The notes: generated from the sequence alone by a model not told the origin. A stretch of DNA of 57,499 nt from Candidatus Saccharimonadota bacterium (GCA_009785095.1 WQXA01000002.1:1-57499), one strand, 5' to 3'; positions 22,661-32,771 are shown, numbered from the stretch's first letter. Program-made: numbers and translations.

Positions 22661-22927
22661 ATGAGCCCCGAAGCACAAGGTGACAGGAAACCAAGACAAA
22701 GACCAAATAGGAAACGTGGACGAAAAGATCCTGTAGCGGCAGCCATGGCTGCAAGAATTAGCGGGGCGGCTGGCGGTTTGGGTATTGTTGATGGGGTTCG
22801 TGCGGATGATCAGACAAAGCGGAATGAGGCTGCCGCAGCAGCAAGAGCGGAGGCGGATCGCGTGAGAAGGATGAGTTTCGCAGAACAGGAAGCCCATTAT
22901 GCAGAACTGTACAGTCACCTGTGGTAG
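22661..22927 (+). CDS. Hypothetical small protein with basic N-terminus
   Basis: GGAGAG RBS; MSPEAQGDRKPRQRPNRKRGRKDP; sits under the G9 promoter. Confidence 0.7.
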   Translation: MSPEAQGDRKPRQRPNRKRGRKDPVAAAMAARISGAAGGLGIVDGVRADDQTKRNEAAAAARAEADRVRRMSFAEQEAHYAELYSHLW

Positions 22928-22934
22928 CGATCAG

Positions 22935-23396
22935 TTACTCAACCGTCTCAGCGACCAACTCCCCGCCGATTTTCTCGATGTCGGCTAGGCCGTGTAGATC
23001 GATTATGTTGGTGAATCCGGCTTTTTCTAAAATCTCAGTCGCTCGCGCTGAGCGGGCGCCGCTGCGGCAATGCAAATAAATTTTGCTGTCGTGCGGCAGG
23101 TCGGGCAATTCGCCGGCCTCGATATCTTCGATCGGCCAATTCTCCGCCCCGACGAAATAGCCGGCCGCGTACTCGTCGCTGCGGCGCACGTCGTAAAATT
23201 TGGCGCCGCTCGCGATATCGTCCTGGATCTGCTCGAAAGTCAACTCCGGCGTGGCGGCGGCTCCTTTTTCGGACACACCGGCTACTTCGGCCGGCGCTCT
23301 CTCGGTCGATTCTTCCCCGCCGCGCCCTAGTGATACGCCCACAATCACCCCGCCGGCTACTGTGACGATGGCGATGACGATGATAATTTTGCGCAT
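22935..23396 (-). CDS. Membrane-anchored rhodanese-domain protein
   Basis: FYDVRRSDEYAAGYFVGAENWPIEDI and IYLHCRSGARSARATEIL. Confidence 0.9.
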   Translation of the reverse strand: MRKIIIVIAIVTVAGGVIVGVSLGRGGEESTERAPAEVAGVSEKGAAATPELTFEQIQDDIASGAKFYDVRRSDEYAAGYFVGAENWPIEDIEAGELPDLPHDSKIYLHCRSGARSARATEILEKAGFTNIIDLHGLADIEKIGGELVAETVE

Positions 23397-23408
23397 CTTT
23401 TCCTTTCT

Positions 23409-23699
23409 TTAATGGCTCAGAGCCACGATAGCAATGACGCCGACCACGACCCACATTGTGTTAGTGGCGGCCGACGGGTAGGCTTTGCGGATCAGAGCCA
23501 ACACCAATAAACCGCTACCGCCGATAATGTTTAGTGTCTGATACAGATACGATTGAGCGGAAACCACGTCCGAGCTAACGAGGATGTAGGCGCTGACCAG
23601 AGACAGAGCGCCGATCCAACCAAGAACGTCACCGATCAGGAGTCGCCGATTATCCCGGCTGCTATCGGGTTTGTGATGATGCAAAGGATGATAACGCAT
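23409..23699 (-). CDS. Small membrane protein
   Basis: GDVLGWIGALSLVSAYILVSSDVVSAQSYLYQTLNIIGG. Confidence 0.65.
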   Translation of the reverse strand: MRYHPLHHHKPDSSRDNRRLLIGDVLGWIGALSLVSAYILVSSDVVSAQSYLYQTLNIIGGSGLLVLALIRKAYPSAATNTMWVVVGVIAIVALSH

Positions 23700-23773
23700 A
23701 CGATAGCCATTGTATCACTTCTATTTGAAAACGAAAAATGTTATAATGGTAAGAACATATCTAAGGAGGGATA

Positions 23774-24526
23774 ATGAATGAAAAACCGATCCTAGCGGCT
23801 AAGCGCTTGACCAAAATTTACGGCAAGAAATCACTCGAGGTCAAGGCGCTCGACGGAGTCAATCTAGAGATCAATCGCGGCGAAAGCATGGCGATTATCG
23901 GCAAAAGTGGTTCCGGCAAAAGCACACTGATGCATATCTTGGCGTTCCTCGATACACCGACGTCGGGTGTGATCGAGATTAACGGTAAAAACGCCACCAA
24001 ACTAAAGACACGCCAAGTCAACCGGTTGCGCAATCGGCGATTCGGTTTCGTCTTCCAACAATTCTTTATGAACGCGCGCGACACAGTGCTAAACAACGTC
24101 ATGTTGCCGCTGAAAATCGCCGGTATCAGGAAATCCGAGCGCAAGCGCCGCGCTATGGAAGTGCTCGAGATCGTGGAATTGACCGACAAAGCCAAAACGC
24201 GAGCCAACGATCTGTCCGGCGGCCAAAAGCAACGAGTTTGCATCGCGCGAGCCTTGGTCAACAATCCAGCGGTGATTTTCGCCGACGAGCCGACCGGCAA
24301 TCTCGACTCGGTTACCGGCGCTGCGGTGGAAAATCTGCTGTTTAAACTCAACAAAGAAAAAGGCATCACGCTGATTATCGTGACGCATGATGCTGATCTC
24401 GCGGCGCGCTGTGATCGGCAAATTTATCTAAAGGACGGCAAGATCATAAAAAGTCCCGTGTCCAGTGGAGTAAAAACCGTGAGTCCACCCGGCAAACGGG
24501 GCGTAAAAAAAGGAGGCCGCATATGA
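23774..24526 (+). CDS. ABC transporter ATP-binding protein (LolD/MacB-like)
   Basis: GKSGSGKSTLMHIL, LSGGQKQRVCIARAL, ADEPTGNLDS. Confidence 0.95.
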   Translation: MNEKPILAAKRLTKIYGKKSLEVKALDGVNLEINRGESMAIIGKSGSGKSTLMHILAFLDTPTSGVIEINGKNATKLKTRQVNRLRNRRFGFVFQQFFMNARDTVLNNVMLPLKIAGIRKSERKRRAMEVLEIVELTDKAKTRANDLSGGQKQRVCIARALVNNPAVIFADEPTGNLDSVTGAAVENLLFKLNKEKGITLIIVTHDADLAARCDRQIYLKDGKIIKSPVSSGVKTVSPPGKRGVKKGGRI

Positions 24527-25854
24527 AACTTCTCGATATCATCAAGAGCGCCAACGCAAATCTCTTGCGCAACAAAGGCCGAACCTTTTTGACGATTTTG
24601 GCAGTTTTCGTCGGTTCGTTCACCATCATTCTGACGAGTGGTATTCGCACCGGCGTCAACAGCTACATCGACACGCAAATGAATAACGCCGGCGGCGAGA
24701 ATGTGCTGGAAATTAGCTCGTCGGCAATGAGTGAGGCGATGGAAGGTAGCATGATGGGCGGCTCGTCTGCACCGAAAAAATACGACCCCAGCAGGAGCCC
24801 GATATCCACCACTGGCATGGCTATCACAGGCGAGCAGCTAAACAAAGCCCGCAAAATTAACAACATCGAATCGGTCAGTCCGTTCATCATGACGAGGATG
24901 ACTTCGATGATTCCGATCGGCGTGGCCATCAAATACGCGGTCGGGGTCAATGGCGAAAAGTACGAATTCGATGTGCGCAGCTCGATCGACGGGGTTAATT
25001 TGGACATCCGCGAGGGCACGAAGTTGGACAACCAAACAAAAGAACGCCAAATCGCCATCGGGATGGATTATGTGGCGGCCTTTGGATTCAAGGACGACAA
25101 GGACGCCATAGGCAAAGAACTAACGATCTACGTTCTAGATCGCGGTCGCCCGGGCAAATTGGTACCGATCAAAGCCAAAATCGTGGCCGTTCTTAACAAA
25201 TCGATTTTGACCATGAGCGGCGGCTCGGTCAACGACAGCTTAGCCAGGGCGATGTTAGATGCCGCTAGCCAGAATTTACAGGACAATTTCCGCCAAATGT
25301 ACACGATGGCTACGGCACAACTCAAACCCAACCTGAGCGACGCCGAGCTCGACAAAATCAAGGATCAACTAAAAGAAATCGGCCTGTCCGGCATGACCGC
25401 GGAAGAAGAAGTCGGCATGATCAAGGCGTTCTTTGACGCGATTATTTTGGTGTTCACGATCTTTGGCGGTATCGCTCTACTGGCCGCCAGCATCGGTATC
25501 ATCAACACACTGTTTATGGCGGTCCAAGAACGCACGCGCGAAATCGGCCTAATGAAAGCTATGGGTCTCGGCCGAAGCAAAATCTTTCTGATGTTTAGCA
25601 TCGAAGCCATCTCACTCGGTTTCTGGGGCTCGGCGCTCGGCGTCGGCGTGGCTTACTTGGTCAAAATGATACTCAATCCATTAGCGGCCGACACTTTCCT
25701 AAAAGACCTACCCGGCTTTAATTTGATGAAGTTCGACCTCGTGCTGTTGCTGCTATTGGTCGCTCTGGTGATGGCGATCGCCTTTTTGGCCGGCACCCTA
25801 CCCGCCCGCCGGGCCGCTAGAAAAGACCCCATTGAGGCGCTCCGGTACGAATAG
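24523..25854 (+). CDS. ABC transporter permease (MacB/FtsX family)
   Basis: RTFLTILAVFVGSFTIILTSGI, IGIINTLFMAVQERTREIGLMKAMG, RRAARKDPIEALRYE. Confidence 0.93.
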   Translation: MKLLDIIKSANANLLRNKGRTFLTILAVFVGSFTIILTSGIRTGVNSYIDTQMNNAGGENVLEISSSAMSEAMEGSMMGGSSAPKKYDPSRSPISTTGMAITGEQLNKARKINNIESVSPFIMTRMTSMIPIGVAIKYAVGVNGEKYEFDVRSSIDGVNLDIREGTKLDNQTKERQIAIGMDYVAAFGFKDDKDAIGKELTIYVLDRGRPGKLVPIKAKIVAVLNKSILTMSGGSVNDSLARAMLDAASQNLQDNFRQMYTMATAQLKPNLSDAELDKIKDQLKEIGLSGMTAEEEVGMIKAFFDAIILVFTIFGGIALLAASIGIINTLFMAVQERTREIGLMKAMGLGRSKIFLMFSIEAISLGFWGSALGVGVAYLVKMILNPLAADTFLKDLPGFNLMKFDLVLLLLLVALVMAIAFLAGTLPARRAARKDPIEALRYE

Positions 25855-25868
25855 CTACCGCGACAAAA

Positions 25869-26366
25869 TCATTGATCGTCGTACCGCGGTTTTTCTTCTG
25901 AAATCATTTCGAATGATACGTCGGCATTTTTGAAAATGTCGGCGGTTTCTGACTTGCCGTGATAATCGTGTTGGACGACGACGCGTTTGACGCCGGCGTT
26001 CACGATCAGCATGGCGCAATTTCTGCACGGAGTCATTCGACAATAAAAAGTGGCGCCGTCGATCGACACACCGTTTTTGGCCGCTTGGCAGATGGCGTTG
26101 GCTTCGGCGTGGGCGGTTCGCATGCAATGTTTGGATTTCGAACCGTCTTCGTGGGTTATTTCTTTCATGAGGTGCCCAACGTCATCGCAATGTGGCGATC
26201 CTTTCGGGCTGCCGACGTAACCCGTCGAGAGTATTACTTTGTCGCGAGCGATAACGCAACCGCTCCGGCCGCGATCGCAGGTGGCGCGCTTGCTCACGGC
26301 GTCCATAATTTCCATAAAATATTCTTCCCAAGTCGGTCGAATGTACACGTTGGTTTTCTTTGGCAT
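25869..26366 (-). CDS. dCMP deaminase (ComEB-like)
   Basis: HAEANAICQAA and CRMTPCRNCAMLIVNAGVKRVV. Confidence 0.9.
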   Translation of the reverse strand: MPKKTNVYIRPTWEEYFMEIMDAVSKRATCDRGRSGCVIARDKVILSTGYVGSPKGSPHCDDVGHLMKEITHEDGSKSKHCMRTAHAEANAICQAAKNGVSIDGATFYCRMTPCRNCAMLIVNAGVKRVVVQHDYHGKSETADIFKNADVSFEMISEEKPRYDDQ

Positions 26367-26452
26367 AGTCCTCCTTTTCGTTATTTATTCTAACACAAAA
26401 TGTGGTAGAATGTTATTAGCCAGAGGTGACATTATGGTAAACAAAGGTCAAT

Positions 26453-27133
26453 ATGAAAATTAGTAAAAGCACGCTTTTCATGATAGTCGTGGCCTTGTCG
26501 GTGACGGTTTTGATCGTCAGCAACATCGCTAGCACCAAATTGTTCGATTTTTTCGGGACGGGTTTGGTTTGGGACGGCGGCGCGATTTTGTTTCCTTTAG
26601 CGTATGTTTTGGGCGACGTAGTGGTGGAAATTTACGGTTTCAAAGTAGCGCGCAAAATCGTGTTGGTGACTTTCGCGATGAATTTGCTGGCGGTTTTGGC
26701 GCTCTGGATTGTGCAGATTTTGCCGCCGGGCGTTGGTTGGGGCAACCAAGCGGCCTACGAAGCCATCATCGGTTTCATGCCGCGATTGGTGGCCGGCAGC
26801 CTAGTGGCCTACGCCGTCGGCCAGATCGCCAATGCGTTTGTTTTCGCCAAAATCAAGGTCGCCACCAAAGGCCGCCGATTGTGGCTCAGAGCGCTCGGAT
26901 CGAGCCTCGTCGGCAACCTCATCGACACGCTGATTTTTGTGAGCGTCGCTTTTTACGGCGTGATTTCTCCCGTCCAATTCGTCGGCCTAATCTGCATCGC
27001 CTACGCTACAAAAATGATCGGCGAAACGCTGCTGCTACCGGTGACATACCGCGCGGTCAAATTCATGAAAAAAGTCACGGGCGATGATCATTATGATAAA
27101 AAACTAAGGTTGCGCAATGTCTTTTTCAAATGA
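26453..27133 (+). CDS. Queuosine precursor transporter (YhhQ family)
   Basis: FPLAYVLGDVVVEIYGFKVARKIV; overlaps tgt. Confidence 0.85.
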   Translation: MKISKSTLFMIVVALSVTVLIVSNIASTKLFDFFGTGLVWDGGAILFPLAYVLGDVVVEIYGFKVARKIVLVTFAMNLLAVLALWIVQILPPGVGWGNQAAYEAIIGFMPRLVAGSLVAYAVGQIANAFVFAKIKVATKGRRLWLRALGSSLVGNLIDTLIFVSVAFYGVISPVQFVGLICIAYATKMIGETLLLPVTYRAVKFMKKVTGDDHYDKKLRLRNVFFK

Positions 27134-28610
27134 TCGGAAAGATCCGAGAGCGGAAGAATTTTTTAGTTTTGAAATAACAGCTCGGTACGGTGATTTGGCG
27201 CGGGCGGGGGTGATCCACGCGCCGCATGGTTCGATTGAGACACCGACGTTTACGGTGGTGGGCACGCACGCGGCGGTGAAATGTTTGACGCCGAACGACC
27301 TAAGGGCGGTTGGTGTGCAGGTGATGCTGAGCAACGGTTATCACCTGCTCCGGCGGGCGGTTATGATCGATGCGGCCGGCGGTCTCGCGGAATTCAACGG
27401 CTGGCGCGCGCCGACGATGACCGATAGCGGCGGCTTTCAAATCATGTCGCTCGGCTCGGGACTAGGCAAAATTGTGTCGATGAGTGAAGAGGACGGCGCT
27501 ATTTCGAGCAACGTTTTTTCTTCATCGTCGGCTCGATCCGAGCAATCCGAGCCGGACGACATCCCCATGCTTGATAAATCAAGCGGGGGCCCTGTCGTTC
27601 GGTCGGCTTCATCGGCTCTTCGCGCGAATGAATATGATTCAGAAAAAAATTGCTCGAACGCGCCTGGCAGAGCTCGAAACTTAACAGAAGTCGATGACGA
27701 GGGCGTGACTTTTCGCGATCCGTATCACGGGCGGATTGTCAAATTCACGCCGGAGCTGTCTATCGCGACGCAGCACAAAATCGGCGCTGACGTGATGATG
27801 GCTTTTGATGAGCTGACTTCGTTTGGCGATGATTACGATTACAATGTGGAAAGTTTAGAGCGGACGCGAATTTGGGCGGAGCGCAGTTTGCGCGAACATG
27901 TACGACAGGCAAATCTGCGGCGCGGCAAACCATACCAAGCATTATTCGGCGTCCTCCAAGGCGGCCGCTGGCAGGATTTACGCGAAAAAGCCGCGCACGA
28001 TCTCGCGGCGATGCGAATCCGCGGCGCGGAATTTGACGGTTTTGGTTTGGGCGGCGCTTTTGAAAAGGAACGCCTGGGCGAAACTATTAAATGGATGACG
28101 CGGATTTTGCCGGAGAACAAACCGCGGCATTTGCTCGGCCTGAGCAAACCCGACGATATTTTTGTCGGCGTCGAAAATGGTTGCGATACGTTCGATTGCG
28201 TGGCGCCGACGCGCGAGGCGCGGCACGGGCGAATTTATACTTTGGATGGTGATATCAACTTGCGCCGCAGTGAATTCGCGAGCGACGAACGACCGCTCGA
28301 TCCGGAATGTGATTGCCCGGCTTGTTGTCCTATTCGTCATTGCGAGGAGCCGAGGGCGACGCGGCAATCTAGTGGATTGCTTCGCGGTGCTCGCAATGAC
28401 AATAATTATTTCTCTCGTGCCACATTGCGCGCCATGCTCAAATCATCCGAACCGGACGAAAAGGCTCGCGCCCTTTCCCTACTTTCCAGGCATAACGTGC
28501 GTTTTATTATTCGGTTGACCGAGCAAATTCGGGCGTCGATCATTGACGGAACTTTTGATGAATTAAAAAGCTTTTGGCTGAAACGATATTATGGTACAAT
28601 AAAGTCATGA
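27117..28610 (+). CDS. tgt: Queuine tRNA-ribosyltransferase with two in-frame repeat-derived insertions
   Basis: TDSGGFQIMSLG, ALFGVLQGGRWQDLREKAA, DCVAPTREARHGRIYT, CDCPACC. Confidence 0.92.
   Translation: MSFSNDRKDPRAEEFFSFEITARYGDLARAGVIHAPHGSIETPTFTVVGTHAAVKCLTPNDLRAVGVQVMLSNGYHLLRRAVMIDAAGGLAEFNGWRAPTMTDSGGFQIMSLGSGLGKIVSMSEEDGAISSNVFSSSSARSEQSEPDDIPMLDKSSGGPVVRSASSALRANEYDSEKNCSNAPGRARNLTEVDDEGVTFRDPYHGRIVKFTPELSIATQHKIGADVMMAFDELTSFGDDYDYNVESLERTRIWAERSLREHVRQANLRRGKPYQALFGVLQGGRWQDLREKAAHDLAAMRIRGAEFDGFGLGGAFEKERLGETIKWMTRILPENKPRHLLGLSKPDDIFVGVENGCDTFDCVAPTREARHGRIYTLDGDINLRRSEFASDERPLDPECDCPACCPIRHCEEPRATRQSSGLLRGARNDNNYFSRATLRAMLKSSEPDEKARALSLLSRHNVRFIIRLTEQIRASIIDGTFDELKSFWLKRYYGTIKS
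27508..27660. repeat. Palindromic element inside tgt
   Basis: Inverted ends CGAGCAACGTTTTTTC...AGAAAAAAATTGCTCG; central CCCCATGCTTGATAAATCAAGCGGGGG. Confidence 0.65.
28331..28407. repeat. Palindromic element inside tgt (zinc-site loop)
   Basis: CGTCATTGCGAGGAGCCGAGGG...GATTGCTTCGCGGTGCTCGCAATGACAA; encodes CHCEEPRATRQSSGLLRGARNDNN... (RHCEEPRATRQSSGLLRGARNDNN). Confidence 0.8.
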
Positions 28611-29812
28611 GAAACGTGAAATTGGGCATCGGCACGGGAACATTCGTGCGGTTTTGGTTGGTTATTTTGGCGTTTATTGCGGTCATCGGGACGGCTTGGG
28701 TGGCGCGCGGCGCCATCATCACGGTGTTGGTGTCGTTCTTTTTGGCGTTGGTTTTGAATCGGCCGGTCTCGTTCATCGCTCGGCACCTGCCCGGCAAATC
28801 GCGAGTCATCGCCACGTTGATCGCCTATGTTTTGGTGGTGAGCATCATCGCGCTGGTTTTCTTCCAGGTCGTGCCGGTTTTCGTCAAGCAAATCTCGGTT
28901 TTCTTGGGCTCTTTGCCGGATCTATTGCGCAGCTTCCAGGGTCAATCGGGCTGGCTAGCGGATTTCTTAAACGATCATAATTTGGCTGATCAATACGCTC
29001 TTTGGCTCAAGGAATTCCAGGGCGAAATCACCAACATCGCCAAAGGCATCGGCAGCTCGTTTATGGACATATTGAACGCATTGGTCAATGTGATTATTAA
29101 CGTGATTTTTGTGGCGGTTTTGACTTTTCTGATGCTGATCGAAGGGCCGACGTGGGAGGAGCGTTTTTGGCGGCTAGTTTATAACGACGACAGAAAGCGC
29201 AAAACTCACCAAGCCATCGCGCACAAAATGTACAACGTGGTCAGCGGCTACATTAGCGGCGTCAGCATGGTGGCGGCGATCGCGGCGACGTTGACTGCGG
29301 TGGCCGTGGCGATATTGTCGGTCATATTTGCTTTTGAGTTGGCGTTGATTTGGCCGGCTTGGTTGATTGTTTTCCTGTTGACGTTTGTGCCGATGTTCGG
29401 CTCGATGATCGGCGGCACGATTGTGGCGCTGCTGCTCCTGCTCTACTCGTGGCCGGCGGCGGTGATTTACGCGGTGTTCTTTGTCGTCCAACAACAGGTC
29501 GAAAACAACATCATTTCGCCCAGGATCCAGTCCAAGCGACTCAACATGTCGGCCATGGTCGTCTTGATCGCGGTTTTGTTTGGCCTACAGGTGGCCGGCC
29601 TGCTCGGCGCGTTGGTGTCGATTCCGGTGGCCGGTTGCGTGATGGTTCTGCTCAAAGAACACCTGCGTGCCAAGCGCGTCCAACAAGCAAAAGCCGCCGG
29701 CCGAGAAGTCGACCCAAACAACGAAGCCGAAGTCGCGGTCGTCTTCAACGAAAAGAAATCTTTCACGAGACTGCGTTTGCCGAGGATTAAACGGAAGCGG
29801 AATCAGGGTTAA
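28607..29812 (+). CDS. AI-2E family transporter-like membrane protein
   Basis: FFLALVLNRPV, FVPMFGSMIGGTIVALLLL, QQVENNIISPRI. Confidence 0.85.
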   Translation: MRNVKLGIGTGTFVRFWLVILAFIAVIGTAWVARGAIITVLVSFFLALVLNRPVSFIARHLPGKSRVIATLIAYVLVVSIIALVFFQVVPVFVKQISVFLGSLPDLLRSFQGQSGWLADFLNDHNLADQYALWLKEFQGEITNIAKGIGSSFMDILNALVNVIINVIFVAVLTFLMLIEGPTWEERFWRLVYNDDRKRKTHQAIAHKMYNVVSGYISGVSMVAAIAATLTAVAVAILSVIFAFELALIWPAWLIVFLLTFVPMFGSMIGGTIVALLLLLYSWPAAVIYAVFFVVQQQVENNIISPRIQSKRLNMSAMVVLIAVLFGLQVAGLLGALVSIPVAGCVMVLLKEHLRAKRVQQAKAAGREVDPNNEAEVAVVFNEKKSFTRLRLPRIKRKRNQG

Positions 29813-29813
29813 G

Positions 29814-30838
29814 CTACAATTCGGCGCCGGCCAATTCGGGCGGTAGTTTCAAACCGGCAGTCCGCGCCAGTGCTTTGCTGGACATAAATCTTTCGCAGGC
29901 TTCCCTTGCCATCGACACTTCATTTGCGCCCGCTTGCTCTAAATGATGTTCGGTGCAATAATTAACTATTGCTTCATCAACCTTACTCTGTAATCCCTTG
30001 GGGATATGGAGCATTGTCTCAGGGTTTTCACCTTCAGTGCTTGTAAGACATAACGCCCCGTTTTTGTCTAGGCTTACGAGAGTGTGACGGAGAATTCTTC
30101 GATCTCCGTCCCCACAACCGCTCTCGGGTATTTGATCGGGGATCATATAAAAGGGTCTGCCTACTACGTCATATATCAGTTGCAAGAAGTCATAATTAGC
30201 CTGTTTTATTGCTACTACTCTAGTGTGCCTAATATCCGCTATCCCACAATTTACTCCTAAAAATTCTGATGCTTTGCCCCTAGTGTGTAGCGGATTATTT
30301 AGTGTTAAACTTGCAGGTATGGTTATAACATCTGATACTTGAAGACGAGCTAAGCCAAGAAGCTTTGCTTTTTCTAGTTGTGACTTATTGGCTAGTGTCT
30401 TTGCAGTTTTGCCGACCCAAGATTTACATTTTTGCGCCCTTATAAGCTGAGCAGACAAGGCTTCCACCGACAACAGATCCTCTATATCAATGATTGAGGT
30501 CGCGTCTAGCGGGGGAGTGCCTTCCTCAATCAACATCCCCATTACCGCTCTTACGGAGTGTGACTCGACGGATTGAGCCGTGCTATCATCTTCAGCAAAT
30601 ACGTCAGTACCAGCGACGTATTGTCCTCCGGGCGACATATAGCGAATGGCTAACGGAGCCAATCCCGATGCCGCAAGGCTCCTGACGTGTTCCGACACGC
30701 TCGTTTCTACTATGCGCAAACCGGGATTGGCAATCGTTGCACCAGTACCAAACCCCTTTAGCAAGCGGCTACGTACATCATCTGGGGGGGGGTCACGTTA
30801 CCTGAATCCCCTTTTGGGCGCCGACGTAAAAAACTCAT
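29814..30838 (-). CDS. Hypothetical protein, candidate phase-variable gene in OFF frame
   Basis: ATG at 30838 with upstream purine-rich RBS and TTGACT-17-TATCAT. The ATG frame stops after the C9 tract. C10 restores MSFLRRRPKGDSGNVTPPPPDDVRSRLLKGFGTGATIANPG... into the long ORF. Confidence 0.7.
30784..30792 (-). repeat. C9 (coding strand) homopolymer tract near 5' end of ORF
   Basis: CATCTGGGGGGGGGTCACG on + strand. Confidence 0.95.
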
Positions 30839-30912
30839 ACTAAACTTCTTTCTCCACCCGTGAATTGTTGATGCAATGATACGCTAATTTTGTCGGTAAG
30901 TCAAGAGTTTTG

Positions 30913-32337
30913 TTATTTCCGCGACCATATCGAGCCGACGGACGAATCTTTGATCTCGATTCCCTGCTCTAATAGCTCGTCGCGAATTTTGTCGGAGGTC
31001 TCGAAATTTTTGTTGTCGCGGGCGGTTTGGCGCTGGGTGATCAGGCTCTTTTGCTCGTCCGAAATGTCCGGCGTGGATTCGGCGATCCTTAGGCCGAGAT
31101 GATCATCAACGAATCGGATCAAATTGTCCAACGCGAGATGATTGACGTTGCTCGGTGCAAAAATCTCGATCGCGGCGTCGAGGTGTTTCAGTGCCTGCGG
31201 CGTGTCGAGATCATCGAGCAACGCTTCCTTAGCCTGATTTAATAAATCGTTAACGATTTCAGTTTGACCGTCGTCACCGGAATCTACGACTTGCCATCTT
31301 AATTCCGCGATATTTCGCCAATTACGCCGGCGATTTTGTGCTGCGGCCAAATTTTCCCAACTGAAATTCGTGCTCTTCCGATAATGCGATTGCAAAACCA
31401 ACATGCGAAAATCGAGCGGATCGTAGCCTTTTGCAACTATGTCCGGCAAAGTGTAAAAGTTATTCGCGGACTTGGCCATCTTCTTTCCATCAACCAACAA
31501 ATGTTCGTTATGCACAAAAAAGTTCGCCATCATTTCCGGCCGATCGCCAGCCGTGATTTGGGCGATCTCGTTCTCGTGATGCGGAAAAATCAAGTCCACG
31601 CCGCCAGTGTGAATGTCGAACGGCTGACCCAGGTTATCAACCGACATAACCGAGCATTCGATGTGCCAACCCGGGCGACCGCGGAAATTTTGCACGCCGT
31701 ACGGCTCCGCGCCCTGCGGGATCACAAAGTCCCACGCCGGTTCGCCAACCTTTTCGCTCTTCCACAGCGCAAAATCCGCCGCCGTGTCTTTGTCATATTC
31801 ATCGTTGTTGATACGCGACTTGGTTTCGCTTGCTAGTTCGATTTTGCTCAGTTGGCCGTATTTGCGCGTCTTGGAGTACTCGGCGATGCTGAAGTAGATG
31901 CCATCGTCGGCAACATATGCGATGCCCATTCGCAGGAGTTCGGTGATCAGCCATTGCATCTCAGGAATATTTTCCGTGGCTCGCGCGAACTGAACTTCGT
32001 CGACCAAGTTGCCAATCTCGCGCATTTCGCGCCGGAAAATTTCCTCGTACTGACTCGTGAATTCGATCAACGCATCCATCGGATCCAAATCTGGAAAAGC
32101 CGCCGCTGAACCGCGAATCGTTTTGTCGTCAACGTCGGTAAAGTTCATGACGCGTTGCACATTGTAACCAGCTAATTTCAAAGTGCGATGTAAAATGTCT
32201 GACGCGACATACGAAGATAGATTGCCGATGTGTGCATGATTGTAAACCGTCGGCCCACAAGAATAAACCCGCGCGATATTGTCATTGCTCGGCGCAAAAT
32301 CGTCGACTTTTTTGGTCAGTGTATTATAAAGTCTCAT
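30913..32337 (-). CDS. cysS: Cysteinyl-tRNA synthetase
   Basis: VYSCGPTVYNHAHIGNL, GWHIECSVMS, MAKSANNFYTLPDI. Confidence 0.96.
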   Translation of the reverse strand: MRLYNTLTKKVDDFAPSNDNIARVYSCGPTVYNHAHIGNLSSYVASDILHRTLKLAGYNVQRVMNFTDVDDKTIRGSAAAFPDLDPMDALIEFTSQYEEIFRREMREIGNLVDEVQFARATENIPEMQWLITELLRMGIAYVADDGIYFSIAEYSKTRKYGQLSKIELASETKSRINNDEYDKDTAADFALWKSEKVGEPAWDFVIPQGAEPYGVQNFRGRPGWHIECSVMSVDNLGQPFDIHTGGVDLIFPHHENEIAQITAGDRPEMMANFFVHNEHLLVDGKKMAKSANNFYTLPDIVAKGYDPLDFRMLVLQSHYRKSTNFSWENLAAAQNRRRNWRNIAELRWQVVDSGDDGQTEIVNDLLNQAKEALLDDLDTPQALKHLDAAIEIFAPSNVNHLALDNLIRFVDDHLGLRIAESTPDISDEQKSLITQRQTARDNKNFETSDKIRDELLEQGIEIKDSSVGSIWSRK

Positions 32338-32771
32338 TTGCCCACTCCTTCTAAGATGTCACTTTCTGGCCAGTCTTTTAAAAACATCGCACCTTCATTG
32401 TCTTTTATTTCGAAACCAAATCTAGCATAAAATTTTTCGTTCTTAGAGAACTCGGTAGTCAATACTTGGCGGCCGAAACCGCGATAATTTTCTAATAATT
32501 TTTCTACTAGTTTTTGTCCGATTCCATGACCCTGATATTCTGGTAAAACTACGGTAAAGGTTAAAAACATCGAAATCGCGCCGTCATCAATAGCCGAAAC
32601 CAGCCCAATTAATTTGTCATCATCCCACGCAGACACTACGCGGTCAGCGCCGTTAATGGCGCGTGCCAGATGGTTAGGAAATTTAGAAGAAGTCCAGCCA
32701 GTGAAAGCAAAAAGACGGCTAGTTTCTTCCGTGCTGAAATTTTTGTCAGTTTTGTAAATTATTTTCATCAT
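32334..32771 (-). CDS. GNAT family N-acetyltransferase
   Basis: VLPEYQGHGIGQKLVEKLLE. Confidence 0.88.
   Translation of the reverse strand: MMKIIYKTDKNFSTEETSRLFAFTGWTSSKFPNHLARAINGADRVVSAWDDDKLIGLVSAIDDGAISMFLTFTVVLPEYQGHGIGQKLVEKLLENYRGFGRQVLTTEFSKNEKFYARFGFEIKDNEGAMFLKDWPESDILEGVGK

Noticed and set aside
26395-26452. Possible preQ1 riboswitch ahead of the queuosine-precursor transporter
   Set aside because: The short leader lacks a recognisable preQ1 aptamer hairpin with A-rich tail.
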